Below, piece after piece: positions 28,385-37,350 of a stretch of 64,000 bases of DNA. Positions within the stretch are counted from its first letter, which is position 1. Every line of letters starts with the position of its first letter. This DNA is from JAPORK01 sp026710285 (lineage in GTDB: Bacteria > Pseudomonadota > Gammaproteobacteria > Pseudomonadales > Endozoicomonadaceae): NCBI GenBank assembly GCA_965201045.1, contig OZ241746.1:4898001-4962000 (forward strand), read 5' to 3'. The notes beneath the pieces are model-generated. The model was not told the origin of the DNA. It searched no databases and saw only the letters and a program-made list of their open reading frames with translations. The position numbers were made by a program, and so were the translations under genes.

Positions 28385-28536
28385 ATAAAGATGAAAATAA
28401 TACCAGTAACACTTTTTCTGAATACGCATTCGTTGAAACAATCAACAGAGTAATTATAATAGCATAAGATCAGAATTATTTTTCTGGCTCAATTTATATG
28501 CTCTTCACTTAAGACTTAAGGCACATTCGGTTAATT

Positions 28537-28782
28537 GGTGATGCCTTAAATTTGTACATCAACTAAAATTGATGCCGACCACTACAGGTTCCAATGATCT
28601 TATTATGTAATTCCATTGGTTTGGAAAAACAAATCATTTTTCTTGTCAGTGGTTTTATTCGGGCTTGTATATTCAGATCACATCTTCTGTTTTTTTGGAT
28701 AAATTTTTCACTTACAGTAGCTGCAGAAAACTTCAACGGTAACCATTTGTTAATATCCTTACACTGAACATCAAAAAATAAC
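28537..28782 (-). pseudogene. IS1-family remnant: C-terminus of the transposase and one end
   Basis: The minus strand reads VSEKFIQKNRRCDLNIQARI, then KPLTRKMICFSKPMELHNKI, then IGT, and stops at 28563-28565. This matches the end of IS1-type InsB transposases (pattern: E-xN-LR-R-K-L-RKT-CFSKS-E-H-K-IG). The plus strand at 28537 reads ggtgatgcc, the start of IS1-type inverted repeats, just beyond the stop as expected. The rest of the element is missing. It explains part of the gap 28385-29018; the remainder shows only the promoter region of the next gene. Confidence 0.6.
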
Positions 28783-28919
28783 CTTATATAAAATTATGTG
28801 CTTGTGCGTAAATTTGAGATATTACCTGTTCTTTATATCTGTGGCTGTTATTTACCAAAAACCTGAATGATTTTTAACAGTCCGTATTCATAAAAATCAA
28901 AGTATTAACCTATAAAACA

Positions 28920-28948
28920 TTTATTTTTTATGTTGTATCCCATATAAT
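28920..28948 (+). promoter_or_regulatory. Probable promoter of the second small exported protein
   Basis: TATAAT (28943-28948) preceded at 17 bases by TTTATT (28920-28925). The corresponding region of the first paralog has the better -35 (TTGACT) and a poor -10 (TACGCT). The leader to the start is about 70 bases. Confidence 0.45.
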
Positions 28949-29018
28949 ACTTTTTTTAAATTAAACGTCGGTTGATTTTTAATCTCAATAGTATCAATGA
29001 TAAAAGGAATAAAATAGA

Positions 29019-29516
29019 GTGAAAAGAAAAGCACATTTTAAAAACTTAACCAACACCTTTTTAATTTATTGTTTTATTTTGATATTTTGTGGAAGCAATA
29101 CCTCTGGAGTGCTGGCAGCAGGCGACAATAAAAAAAATAACAAAAGTGAAAATATTGAGCTTAGTGTGCACAAAGTAGTTGAAGCACCCAGTGATAGTAA
29201 TACAGAAACAGATAGAGGCACAGATGATTATAATATCGGAAATGGAGCAGCTACAGATGAAAACGCCAAGCCTGACCGATCTGTAACTCATGAGCTCGGT
29301 AACCCTGTAAAAGAGCCTTTTATCCGTTCCATGGACAGAAATGCACCTGCACAGAATAACCGTATCGGTACCAACAATTTTTGGAGTTATTGTTGGAAGA
29401 GCGGTTGTATTTCTTGTCTTGTTTGTCCTTTAGACTGTATGGATACTGCTTGTAGTGCTTTTGATACTTGTCGTGTTTGTAATCCTTGTTGTAATAACAG
29501 TATTAAACAAACATAA
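29019..29516 (+). CDS. Small exported protein with cysteine-rich C-terminus, paralog 2 (165 aa)
   Basis: GTG start. The signal peptide (KRKAHFKNLTNTFLIYCFIL) has cleavage near VLAAGD. The middle is acidic and Asn/Thr/Asp-rich. The last 40 residues carry about ten cysteines in spaced pairs (YCWKSGC, SCLVCPLDCMD, ACSAFDTC, CNPCCN), suggesting a disulfide-knotted or metal-binding end after export. I do not recognise the family. A tandem duplicate of 28055-28384 with related upstream sequence. A small secreted cysteine-rich protein in a host-associated bacterium could be an effector or toxin, but that is inference. Confidence 0.6.
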   Translation: MKRKAHFKNLTNTFLIYCFILIFCGSNTSGVLAAGDNKKNNKSENIELSVHKVVEAPSDSNTETDRGTDDYNIGNGAATDENAKPDRSVTHELGNPVKEPFIRSMDRNAPAQNNRIGTNNFWSYCWKSGCISCLVCPLDCMDTACSAFDTCRVCNPCCNNSIKQT

Positions 29517-29524
29517 CTATATCA

Positions 29525-29548
29525 GCCTGATATGCAAAAACATCAGGC
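29525..29548 (+). terminator. Possible hairpin after the cysteine-rich protein gene
   Basis: GCCTGAT and ATCAGGC form a perfect 7-base stem with a 10-base A-rich loop, 9 bases after the stop. No T-run follows. Confidence 0.4.
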
Positions 29549-29657
29549 AAGTGACGAAGAAAATAACAGCATTCTTCTCTCCCTCTCCCTGATTATTAGT
29601 AAAAGGGATTTCAGGATTAATACAGAGCGTTTATATTCAACTGATAACTAGAAATGA

Positions 29658-30569
29658 TCAAATATAAAACACAGGGGATTGATAACACCATAAATCTTTG
29701 TATTTAGCATCTGTTTTTCCAAATGAAAACCGCAAAATTTTACCGACCGAGTCTGCGTATTCACTGGCAGTACGGGTATTCAGATAACTGAGCACACTTC
29801 CAGGACTTAAATGTTTATAAGCAGGATCAACACCACCATTGATATATTCTACTGAAACCCATTGCGGTGATTCTGCCTGTAGCAGCAGCTGTACTGCAAC
29901 GGGCTGGTTGGTTTTGTCGTATAAAATAAACCCTCTTTGTAAAGGTCTCAGACACTGCAATACAGCAGATAAATTTTCATACCCTTTAGGTTTTTTATTG
30001 TGGCGTTTCACAAAAAGAGCAGTATAAATATCACAAAAATCCTCTACACTGATTTCATCAACTGCTTTGTAATAACCTCCGGCTTCCTGAAATAATCGTA
30101 ATTCCCGGCGCATGTTGTATTTAAATTTTTTAGAAAAACAGGGAGTCTGTGCTGTATAACTTTTCAGCAGGCTGATAGTTGTATGGTGTTGCTGTTTTAA
30201 TCCGTTAATTTGTCGTTGGTGCAGACAGGATAAAAATGTTGTTTTGAATCTTAGATTAAAAGAATGTGCCTCACTTAATGGTAAAATAACCTCAGCATTA
30301 CCTGTATCCACAAGGCGATGCTTATTAAGTTTTTTTAAGAGCTGTTTGTTACCGGCAATATATTTTCCCCATAGCGGTACAGCACCTGTTAATTTTTGTT
30401 GCTCATATTTCCCAATATAGCGCAGTGGTGTTGCTGTAACTGTCGAAACCGTTTTAACTAAAAGTGGATGTGTTATTACACTGTGACCAAACTGGTTGCT
30501 GGCTTGTTGATAATGCTCAGCATCAATCTCCTGCCAGCCAGACTCACGCCACCATTTTAATAAATTCAT
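29658..30569 (-). CDS. mig-14: Mig-14 family protein (antimicrobial peptide resistance)
   Basis: Mig-14 was found in Salmonella as a macrophage-induced gene needed for resistance to cationic antimicrobial peptides; Pseudomonas has a homolog. Features seen: N-terminal NLLKWWRESGWQEIDAEHY, a central KFKYNMRRELRLFQEAGGYY, and the strongly conserved end SVEYINGGVDPAYKHLSPGS followed by RFSFGKTDAKYKDLWC. The fold is likely GNAT-like. The start chosen (30569) has AGG seven bases upstream and lies one base after the stop of the upstream glycosyltransferase, so the two are translationally coupled; a longer frame starts at 30650 inside that gene. About 303 residues, normal. Family assignment rests on recalled motifs. 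Confidence 0.75.
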   Translation of the reverse strand: MNLLKWWRESGWQEIDAEHYQQASNQFGHSVITHPLLVKTVSTVTATPLRYIGKYEQQKLTGAVPLWGKYIAGNKQLLKKLNKHRLVDTGNAEVILPLSEAHSFNLRFKTTFLSCLHQRQINGLKQQHHTTISLLKSYTAQTPCFSKKFKYNMRRELRLFQEAGGYYKAVDEISVEDFCDIYTALFVKRHNKKPKGYENLSAVLQCLRPLQRGFILYDKTNQPVAVQLLLQAESPQWVSVEYINGGVDPAYKHLSPGSVLSYLNTRTASEYADSVGKILRFSFGKTDAKYKDLWCYQSPVFYI

Positions 30570-30570
30570 A

Positions 30571-31692
30571 TTAACCTGTGATTTTTTGTATAAACGGCAT
30601 CTGCCAAAAAGTTTTTCGCATGGCCTGATATGAAAAATTTCCCTGAACACGTGCCTGCATTAATCCGGCTAACTGTTGTATTTCAGCACAGGACAAGTGA
30701 TAGATCTTTTGCATTTTATCTGCCAGATGCTCTGCATTACCTACATCAAATAATTCACCGGTTTTGCCGATAACCTCGGGTGCACCGCCACAGTTACTGC
30801 AAATAATTGGAACACCTGCAATCATTGCTTCTAATAATACCATTCCAAAAGGTTCGTGATCTGAACTTAATACAAAACAGTCAAAGGCATTGAAGCAGCG
30901 AGCAACCTGCGGAATTTTTCCTAAAAAATAAACTTTTTTATCAATATTTAAATGGATTGCTTCTTGTTTAAGCTGCTGCTCCAGGCGACCGGTTCCAACA
31001 ATGACCAACACACTGTTTGGTAACGATAAATGAACTTTAGAAAAGGCTTTAATTAATGTTGATTGATCTTTGTCAGGATGTAATCGTCCTACATTAGCAA
31101 AGACAAATGCTTCGTCCGGTAAATTTAATTTTTTTCTTGCCGCCTGTTTTGATAAAAGCGCCGTGGAGAGACTATCAGTTTCAACCGCATTGTAGAAAGT
31201 TTGAATACGTTGCTTATCTATTTTGGGCAGACAGTGACGCAAATCATCTCTGATTGCATCAGAGACACCAAGCAGACAGAATAATTCTTTTTGGTGTCTG
31301 TATATATACCAGCGACGTCGCAGACGTTTATAATCACCATAAGCATGATGGACTCCAATAACAGGAAGTTTTTTTATGTGAGTGGCAATATACAGTGGTT
31401 TAAAGCGATGAGCTATGGCAAAGATAAACTGATACTGTTCATGCAATCGTTTTAATTGCATGATCTGTCTTAGCTTCAGCCCCCGGACTTGTGCTGAGGT
31501 ATTTTCTAAAAAAATAACGGTGCCTCCCACCGCTGCACTAACTACACTGTTTTTAACACCGGTAAGAAAGACAGTAACAACATGATAAGCCGCCTCACAA
31601 AAAATAGAGGCATACTGCTTTGCGACATCGCAAAAAGGCATTTCATAGCCATGACAAAACTGTAAAACATTAACTACTTTGTTTTCAGACAC
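30571..31692 (-). CDS. Glycosyltransferase family 4, probable LPS core enzyme
   Basis: A GT-B fold retaining glycosyltransferase of 373 residues. The C-terminal donor-binding domain is clear: VFANVGRLHPDKDQSTLIKA, VIVGTGRLEQQL, VYFLGKI, and the E-x7-E motif in HEPFGMVLLEAMIAGVP followed by CGGAPEVI. The N-terminal acceptor domain is less conserved. It is coupled to mig-14 downstream. In Pseudomonas a similar glycosyltransferase of the LPS core cluster neighbours mig-14, which supports a role in outer-core or surface glycan synthesis; the sugar is unknown. No signal peptide: it would act on the cytoplasmic face of the inner membrane. Confidence 0.85.
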   Translation of the reverse strand: MSENKVVNVLQFCHGYEMPFCDVAKQYASIFCEAAYHVVTVFLTGVKNSVVSAAVGGTVIFLENTSAQVRGLKLRQIMQLKRLHEQYQFIFAIAHRFKPLYIATHIKKLPVIGVHHAYGDYKRLRRRWYIYRHQKELFCLLGVSDAIRDDLRHCLPKIDKQRIQTFYNAVETDSLSTALLSKQAARKKLNLPDEAFVFANVGRLHPDKDQSTLIKAFSKVHLSLPNSVLVIVGTGRLEQQLKQEAIHLNIDKKVYFLGKIPQVARCFNAFDCFVLSSDHEPFGMVLLEAMIAGVPIICSNCGGAPEVIGKTGELFDVGNAEHLADKMQKIYHLSCAEIQQLAGLMQARVQGNFSYQAMRKTFWQMPFIQKITG

Positions 31693-31901
31693 TTACTTTG
31701 TCTCCTGATAATTTATTGCATTCTACATTATCTTTATAAAAAGCGCTATTGGAGTGTTTGTGCTTATGAAACTGAACCACAACCAATACAGACAAATACC
31801 GTTTTAGTACTTTATGTAACTATTTGAATAGTAAGAAATTGTATTAAACAGGCTGACCATATAAACAAACCAGCTGATAAAAAAGCTATTTTTATATAAA
31901 T

Positions 31902-31936
31902 GCGACAGACAACATTATCTGTCGCCTGCTTTTTTA
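31902..31936. terminator. Intrinsic terminator between fghA and the glycosyltransferase
   Basis: GCGACAGA and TCTGTCGC form a perfect 8-base stem with an 8-base loop (31902-31925). On the plus strand CTGC plus six T follows; on the minus strand ATTTATAT follows. It lies about 45 bases after the fghA stop, so on the minus strand it probably ends the adhC-fghA transcript; the stronger T-run is on the other strand, making it bidirectional. Confidence 0.65.
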
Positions 31937-31970
31937 TTGCTTTGTCTGCCAGTAAAGTAGTTGCTGGTTT

Positions 31971-32810
31971 TCATACAAACAAATGCTTAGCATGAAAATT
32001 CAAATGATCTTCAATAAAGCTGGATATAAAGAAATAGCTATGGTCATAGCCTGATCGAAGATGAAACTCCACTACCGATTTATGCACCTTAGCTGCTGCC
32101 AGCAAGCTCTCAGGTTTAAGTTGTTCGGTGAGAAAGTTATCTTTATCCCCCTGGTCTATAAGAACAGGCAGCTGTGCTTTGCCTGCTTTGAGCAGTTCGC
32201 AGGCATCATACTGTTTCCAGCTTTCCGTATCGTTACCCAGATAGGCTGAAAATGCTTTTTGACCCCAGGGACACTGCATGGGATTACTGATTGGGCTAAA
32301 TGCTGAAACACAACGGTATTGCTGTGCATTTTTCAGTCCGATAATCAGCGCACCATGACCTCCCATACTGTGACCGGAAATTGATTTCACGCCGGACACC
32401 GGAAAATTCTTTTCAATAATGGCTGGCAGCTCCCGAGTTATGTAATCATACATCTGATAATGGCGGCTCCAGGGTGCCTGAATAGCGTTGAGATAAAAGC
32501 CTGCACCCTTGCCCAGATCATAGTTTTCATTATCAGCAACTTCTTCTCCGCGCGGACTGGTATCCGGAACCACAATGGCAATGTTCAGTTTTGCAGCTAT
32601 ACGCAGAGCACCGGCTTTTTGCATGAAGTTTTCATCACTACAGGTAAGACCTGATAACCAGTAGAGTACCGGCACCTGGTGAGAACGGGTAACATTGGAC
32701 GGCTGAAAAATAGCAAACCGCATATTACAGTTCAATACCGCAGAATCATGTGTATACTGCGCATGCCAACCATCGAACACTTTATTTTTACTGACATTTT
32801 TAATGGTCAT
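31971..32810 (-). CDS. fghA: S-formylglutathione hydrolase
   Basis: Serine esterase of the D family hydrolysing S-formylglutathione to formate and glutathione, the second step of glutathione-dependent formaldehyde detoxification. Signatures: VLYWLSGLTCSDENFMQKAG, VVPDTSPRGEEV, the nucleophile serine in SISGHSMGGHGALI, the acid in LIDQGDKDNFL and the histidine in SGYDHSYFFI. Length 279 is typical. It lies 67 bases after adhC on the same strand and forms an operon with it. Confidence 0.96.
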   Translation of the reverse strand: MTIKNVSKNKVFDGWHAQYTHDSAVLNCNMRFAIFQPSNVTRSHQVPVLYWLSGLTCSDENFMQKAGALRIAAKLNIAIVVPDTSPRGEEVADNENYDLGKGAGFYLNAIQAPWSRHYQMYDYITRELPAIIEKNFPVSGVKSISGHSMGGHGALIIGLKNAQQYRCVSAFSPISNPMQCPWGQKAFSAYLGNDTESWKQYDACELLKAGKAQLPVLIDQGDKDNFLTEQLKPESLLAAAKVHKSVVEFHLRSGYDHSYFFISSFIEDHLNFHAKHLFV

Positions 32811-32877
32811 AATGACTCCCTGATCACCGGATTACTGTATTGAATGAAGCTCTGCAACCAACAATTATTTTTTATAT

Positions 32878-34026
32878 TTATTTATCCATATGAATAACAC
32901 TACGGATACTCTTGCCTTCATGCATCAGATCAAAGGCTTTATTTATATCTTCCAGACCCATCGTATAAGTAATGAAGGGTTGCAGAGCAAATTCACCTGC
33001 CATGTAGCGCTCTACGATTTCAGGCAGTTCAGAACGCCCTTTAACACCACCAAATGCACTCCCCCGCCATACACGACCCGTGACAAGCTGAAACGGACGG
33101 GTAGCAATTTCCTCACCTGCACCGGCAACACCAATGATAACCGACTCTCCCCAACCTTTGTGGCAGCACTCCAGCGCCTGACGCATTACATTCACATTAC
33201 CGATACATTCAAACGAATAATCTACACCACCATCAGTCATTTCAATAATGACTTCCTGAATCGGTTTGGTAAATTTTTGTGGGTTGATCACATCCGTTGC
33301 ACCCAGTTGTTGCGCAAGTGCAAATTTACTCTCATTAATATCAATACCGATAATCTGAGCAGCGCCTGCCATACGGGCACCAATAATCGCTGCAAGACCC
33401 ACACCACCAAGACCAAAGACGGCGACAGTATCACCTTTAGTCACCTTTGCTGTATTCAGCACAGCCCCCATACCTGTGGTGACACCACAACCGAGCAGAC
33501 AAACCTCGTCAAGTGGTGCCGCCTTATTGACTTTTGCCAGCGAAATTTCTGGCAATACGGTGTATTCAGAAAAAGTGGAGCACCCCATGTAATGAAAAAC
33601 CGGCTGACCATCTTTATAAAAGCGGGTGGTACCATCAGGCATCAGACCTTTACCCTGCGTCTCACGAACAGCCTGACACAGATTTGTTTTACCCGATTTA
33701 CAAAATTTACACTGACCACATTCGGCAGTATACAGCGGGATAACGTGATCACCCACCTCTACGCTGGTCACACCTTCGCCAACCTTTTCGACAATGCCAC
33801 CACCTTCATGTCCCAGAACAGCGGGAAAAACACCCTCCGGATCACTGCCTGAAAGTGTGAATGCATCTGTATGGCAAACACCGGTAGCAATAATGCGCAC
33901 CAGCACTTCACCTTTTTTGGGAAGCTGAACATCAATTTCTTCTATCGTTAACGGCTTACCGGCTGCCCACGCAACAGCTGCTTTTGATTTAATAAATTCC
34001 TGGTCGGGGTGGAGATTAAATGCCAT
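32878..34026 (-). CDS. adhC: S-(hydroxymethyl)glutathione dehydrogenase (class III alcohol dehydrogenase)
   Basis: Zinc enzyme that oxidises S-hydroxymethylglutathione, formed from formaldehyde and glutathione, with NAD. Features: catalytic-zinc ligands in ATGVCHTDAFTLSG and GHEGGGIVEKVGEGV, the structural-zinc cysteines CGQCKFCKSGKTNLC, and the Rossmann motif AVFGLGGVGLAAIIGARMAG followed by IGIDINESKFALAQ. At 382 residues it is slightly longer than usual (about 370) through its N-terminus MAFNLHPDQEFIKSKAAVAW. GGAAGC precedes the ATG. It leads an operon with fghA; no frmR-like regulator is adjacent. Confidence 0.96.
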   Translation of the reverse strand: MAFNLHPDQEFIKSKAAVAWAAGKPLTIEEIDVQLPKKGEVLVRIIATGVCHTDAFTLSGSDPEGVFPAVLGHEGGGIVEKVGEGVTSVEVGDHVIPLYTAECGQCKFCKSGKTNLCQAVRETQGKGLMPDGTTRFYKDGQPVFHYMGCSTFSEYTVLPEISLAKVNKAAPLDEVCLLGCGVTTGMGAVLNTAKVTKGDTVAVFGLGGVGLAAIIGARMAGAAQIIGIDINESKFALAQQLGATDVINPQKFTKPIQEVIIEMTDGGVDYSFECIGNVNVMRQALECCHKGWGESVIIGVAGAGEEIATRPFQLVTGRVWRGSAFGGVKGRSELPEIVERYMAGEFALQPFITYTMGLEDINKAFDLMHEGKSIRSVIHMDK

Positions 34027-34418
34027 TGAAGCTTCCTTTTGATGAACCTTATCCTGATGGAGTAAATGTAGTTAAATTGCGCATAATACAGACATACCCA
34101 TGCGCACTGAAATGAGTGCAGCTTTAGTGTCGGTATGACCACTGCTAACAACAATAACAGCAAAATGAGCAGAAACATTCACTACAGTACCTTTAAAACT
34201 TTATAAATACAATCACAGGCGTATGTTAGCCCTGGCGACTTAAAAAATCAATAGGAATCAACACAGACAGAGACTACTTTTTTGACAGACTTTTTTTGAG
34301 ATGACTCATTTGTGTATTTGATAGTTACACTCGTGACTTAGATCATTATCTTTGTATTTTGCAGATTACTCTTTTCTTATACTTTAGTTTACCTATAAGT
34401 TATCTGAGGACCCTGAAT
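34027..34418. other. Divergent intergenic region, adhC and hypothetical gene
   Basis: 392 bases between the divergent starts. It should contain both promoters. No operator palindrome or repeat stood out. An apparent frame at 33948-34178 on the minus strand only overlaps the start of adhC. Confidence 0.4.
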
Positions 34419-35366
34419 ATGGGAAAAATTACTCAAACTGATCAAAGACTTCCACTAAATGCGCAACCACAACCACCCACAACCGAAACAACTTCTGATG
34501 CAAACAATAAAATCCGTTCTCATAAAGGAGAGCAGTACCTTAGCAAAGAACAGACAGATAAAGAAACCAATAAAACCCGGCTAACTGAGCGTTCGGTTAG
34601 TGTAATTTCCATTGAATCTGATGATAGCGGGGTGGGCGAACCGGTTACTGCAGAAACAAGTTCTGTTAGTGGTACAGAGAATTTGCATTTTGATAAATTA
34701 CCTGTCGATCAAAAGCATTTTGCTTACGCAAAAGAAGAATTACTAAGACTGCAACCGAGGCTTGAAAAAGAACAATTTGACTTTGTTAAAAGCTCATTAC
34801 GTAAACTGGAAAGACTGAATGAAAATTTTCCGAAAATTCATAAAAAATTAATGGATAAATCTTTAGATCTGAAAGCAAAAAGAGGTGCTTTTATGGCTCA
34901 TTCCGGGATCCTGGCACATATCGGACAAGGCAGAACCAGTCCGGAAGGTGCACTTTTTATGGCTGAAAATATGGTTTGCAGTTTGGTTAATTTGCTTTAC
35001 CGGGAAGATATAGATAATGAAAAGCTGTTTAATCATTTTTTCAACCGGCATGAAGTTTGCTGTGAGGCAAGATCCCGGGCAGCTGACAATTTCTTGCTGA
35101 AAGAAGTACACGGTATTGATAAAGAACCGGTATATGATTCCAATTTCCCCATAGTAATGATTTTGAGTAATGAAGTACTGGAATATCAGAGAATAAATAA
35201 TCTTGATCCCGCAACCGATATAATTTCCGGAGCAGGCTTTAAAGCTTACTTGCTGGATAAAGGTAAATGTGTTGGTTATGAAGCAAAAGATGGTACAATC
35301 ACCGAACAAGATATCGATAATTATGTTGACCAACAGGTAAATGAATTATTTACAATGGATCCATAA
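34419..35366 (+). CDS. Hypothetical cytosolic or effector-like protein, 315 aa
   Basis: I do not recognise it. The start at MGKITQTDQRLPLN is chosen because GAGGA lies eight bases upstream; a frame open from 34359 has none. The first 100 residues are hydrophilic and rich in Thr, Ser, Gln, Pro (TTETTSDANNKIRSHKGEQY). From about 100 to 315 there is a folded, mainly helical part, with FAYAKEELLRLQPRLEKEQF and SGILAHIGQGRTSPEGALFM, and an end EQDIDNYVDQQVNELFTMDP. No signal peptide or membrane helix. A disordered N-terminus plus helical body resembles many secreted effectors, but this is inference only. Confidence 0.6.
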   Translation: MGKITQTDQRLPLNAQPQPPTTETTSDANNKIRSHKGEQYLSKEQTDKETNKTRLTERSVSVISIESDDSGVGEPVTAETSSVSGTENLHFDKLPVDQKHFAYAKEELLRLQPRLEKEQFDFVKSSLRKLERLNENFPKIHKKLMDKSLDLKAKRGAFMAHSGILAHIGQGRTSPEGALFMAENMVCSLVNLLYREDIDNEKLFNHFFNRHEVCCEARSRAADNFLLKEVHGIDKEPVYDSNFPIVMILSNEVLEYQRINNLDPATDIISGAGFKAYLLDKGKCVGYEAKDGTITEQDIDNYVDQQVNELFTMDP

Positions 35367-35454
35367 AGAATAGTTTTTATTCAGTTTACTCAGGTTTCCT
35401 TATCCAAATTAGCAGAATATAATTCTGAGTTCATGTAAAAACCTTTACCGTTAT

Positions 35455-35493
35455 AGCAAAACAACAGCCAATTCAGGCTTTGCTGTTGTTGCT
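35455..35493. terminator. Bidirectional hairpin between convergent genes
   Basis: AGCAAAACAACAGCC and GGCTTTGCTGTTGTTGCT form a long stem with a short loop (attca). It lies 90 bases after the hypothetical gene's stop and 18 bases after the ruvC stop on the other strand. T-runs are short. Confidence 0.55.
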
Positions 35494-35510
35494 TTAACAA
35501 GGAAGTGTGT

Positions 35511-36008
35511 TTATTTTATCTGTAGCGTTCTGTTCTTAAGTGCTCTGTTTGTATAGACGTGGCACAAGGCAACAGCCAGTGCATCCGCAGCATCCTGTTG
35601 TGGTGTTGCGTTTAATTTTAATAGTGCGGCTACCATATGCTGTACCTGTTGTTTATCAGCACTACCTGTACCTACAACGCTCTTCTTAATTTGACGGGCA
35701 GAATATTCAAAGATGGGTAATTCCCGGTTAGCCGCAGTCACCATTGCCACGCCTCTGGCGTGCCCCAACTTTAGTGCTGAGTCAGGATTTTTCGCCACAA
35801 ACACCTGCTCAACAGCGACTTCCTGAGGTTGATGCAGATCAATCAGTTGACTGACAGCCTGGTAAATAGAGCACAATCTTTGTGAGAAGTTTGCAGAATC
35901 TGTACGTATACATCCTGAAGCTACATAGTAAGCTTTTCCTCGCAGATAACTAATTGCACCAAAACCTGTTACTCTGGATCCGGGATCAATACCAAGTATC
36001 ATTACCAT
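35511..36008 (-). CDS. ruvC: Holliday junction resolvase RuvC
   Basis: RuvC cuts four-way junctions symmetrically at the end of homologous recombination, working with RuvAB. The acidic catalytic residues are in place: Asp in ILGIDPGSRVTGFG, Glu in EVAVEQVFVAKNPDSALKLG, and the paired Asp in QDAADALAVALCH. The start at MVMILGIDPG fits the family; an upstream GTG (36023) and an internal ATG (36002) are alternatives. About 165 residues, normal. Unusually it is alone: ruvA and ruvB are not adjacent here. Confidence 0.95.
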   Translation of the reverse strand: MVMILGIDPGSRVTGFGAISYLRGKAYYVASGCIRTDSANFSQRLCSIYQAVSQLIDLHQPQEVAVEQVFVAKNPDSALKLGHARGVAMVTAANRELPIFEYSARQIKKSVVGTGSADKQQVQHMVAALLKLNATPQQDAADALAVALCHVYTNRALKNRTLQIK

Positions 36009-36336
36009 TTGTCTGCTCAACACTTTAAGTCATCATTATAAACGGTATAAGTTTACCATAGATATATAAAATAGTGCTAAGGTTACACAGTACCATTTAA
36101 AGCCAGCACTATAATACCTGCAAAAAAGTAACAGAAAAATAAACGTATACTCGTCCCATAAACAAGTCACTTTAAATAAACTATTGGCAGACTCAGTTTT
36201 TCAAAATGTACGAGCAAGGTATCCGGAAAAACAATTCACACAAAAAAATCATGATCTTATTGATCTTCCGCAAAAGATACCTGAACCCAATCCTGATTAA
36301 ACGCACTTCAGAAAAAGGCACTAAAGCATACTTTCC
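36009..36336. other. Gap upstream of ruvC
   Basis: 328 bases without a supported gene. A plus-strand frame of about 65 codons ending at 36300 has no start codon and no recognised similarity. No terminator found for the next gene, whose stop is at 36337. Confidence 0.35.
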
Positions 36337-37350
36337 TTAAGTCGTAACAGGTGGTTTGGGTTTAACAACAGTAAAGAGTTTATTTTTTTCTTTTATACAC
36401 TGCAATTCCTCTGCTGTCAGAGATGCAATAACTCTTGAATCATATTCACGACCATCAAGATTATCAACGGTAATATCATTTATTTGTGGATATTCCTTAT
36501 TACTAAATTGTTGTTGTAGTTGGTCAATGGCTGCTAATAATTCATCAAATGTTTTGAAATGGTCATTTGGTGACCATCCGCTATTTATTAAGACAGCATT
36601 TATGGAAGAAAGAATGTCACCTGCAACCTCAGCTAAATATTTTACAACTGCAGGGTCGTATATAAAGTTTAATAAAAATTTATTCAGCTCATCTGAATAT
36701 AATAACTGTCTGTCAGATCCTGTTGACTTCTGCAATACTTTTTTCAACCTGCGTAATTCTTCAAAAATAATTCTGGATCTTGCAAATTTTTTTGCCCTGG
36801 TCAGATCGTAAAACTCAGGTAAAGGGAAAGATGTCACTGCAGAAAGTGCTTTTGCAAGTTGTACATATACGCCTACAGTAGACATTCCCAAAAGATTAGC
36901 ATAGCTCTCTAATGACTGAGCGATAAAATCAGGTCTTCTTTTTATATCTTCCGGAAATATTAGTATCTTTCTTTCCTCTCTAATAGTGGCTAAATATTGC
37001 TGCATCTGTTGCTCATATTGTTTTTTTGCAGCATAAAATTGTGTTTCGTCATCGAAAGCAATGGTTTCAAATTCTTTTTTTAACTGGCGGTATAACGGTA
37101 CCAGTGCATGAGCCCCAAGTGACGTCTTTGATACAATTCCTCTCCATAAGTCTTCATTTGCACCAGAAGCGGTAACATCTTCAGCCTGAAGTCTTAACAA
37201 TACCGCTTGTGAACCAATCTCCATAATATAAGTGTAATCCAATAGTTTTATTGCAGCATCATCGACAGGGTTAGCCTGTGCATGTGTTATCAGTTGTAAT
37301 ACACAAATCAGGATGTATAAAAATGTTTTTTGTATCAATTTGTAGTACAT
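36337..37350 (-). CDS. Exported hypothetical protein, 337 aa
   Basis: The signal peptide is KLIQKTFLYILICVLQLITH with cleavage near AQA-NP. The mature protein is mostly helical, with charged stretches (FYAAKKQYEQQMQQYLATIR, KKFARSRIIFEELRRLKKVL), and a C-terminal extension with Pro and Thr (VVKPKPPVTT). No cysteine pattern or known motif was recognised. It is the first of a cluster of three exported proteins of unknown role (to 39147) next to the SRCR array. Confidence 0.6.
   Translation of the reverse strand: MYYKLIQKTFLYILICVLQLITHAQANPVDDAAIKLLDYTYIMEIGSQAVLLRLQAEDVTASGANEDLWRGIVSKTSLGAHALVPLYRQLKKEFETIAFDDETQFYAAKKQYEQQMQQYLATIREERKILIFPEDIKRRPDFIAQSLESYANLLGMSTVGVYVQLAKALSAVTSFPLPEFYDLTRAKKFARSRIIFEELRRLKKVLQKSTGSDRQLLYSDELNKFLLNFIYDPAVVKYLAEVAGDILSSINAVLINSGWSPNDHFKTFDELLAAIDQLQQQFSNKEYPQINDITVDNLDGREYDSRVIASLTAEELQCIKEKNKLFTVVKPKPPVTT

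Noticed and set aside
32890..33852. Long plus-strand open frame (320 codons) opposite adhC
   Set aside because: It is fully antisense to a highly conserved, intact enzyme gene and its translation is low-complexity Thr/His/Asn-rich, as expected from a shadow frame.
36115..36300. Plus-strand frame of about 65 codons ending PQKIPEPNPD
   Set aside because: No start codon or ribosome-binding site and no recognised similarity; kept only as part of the gap description.
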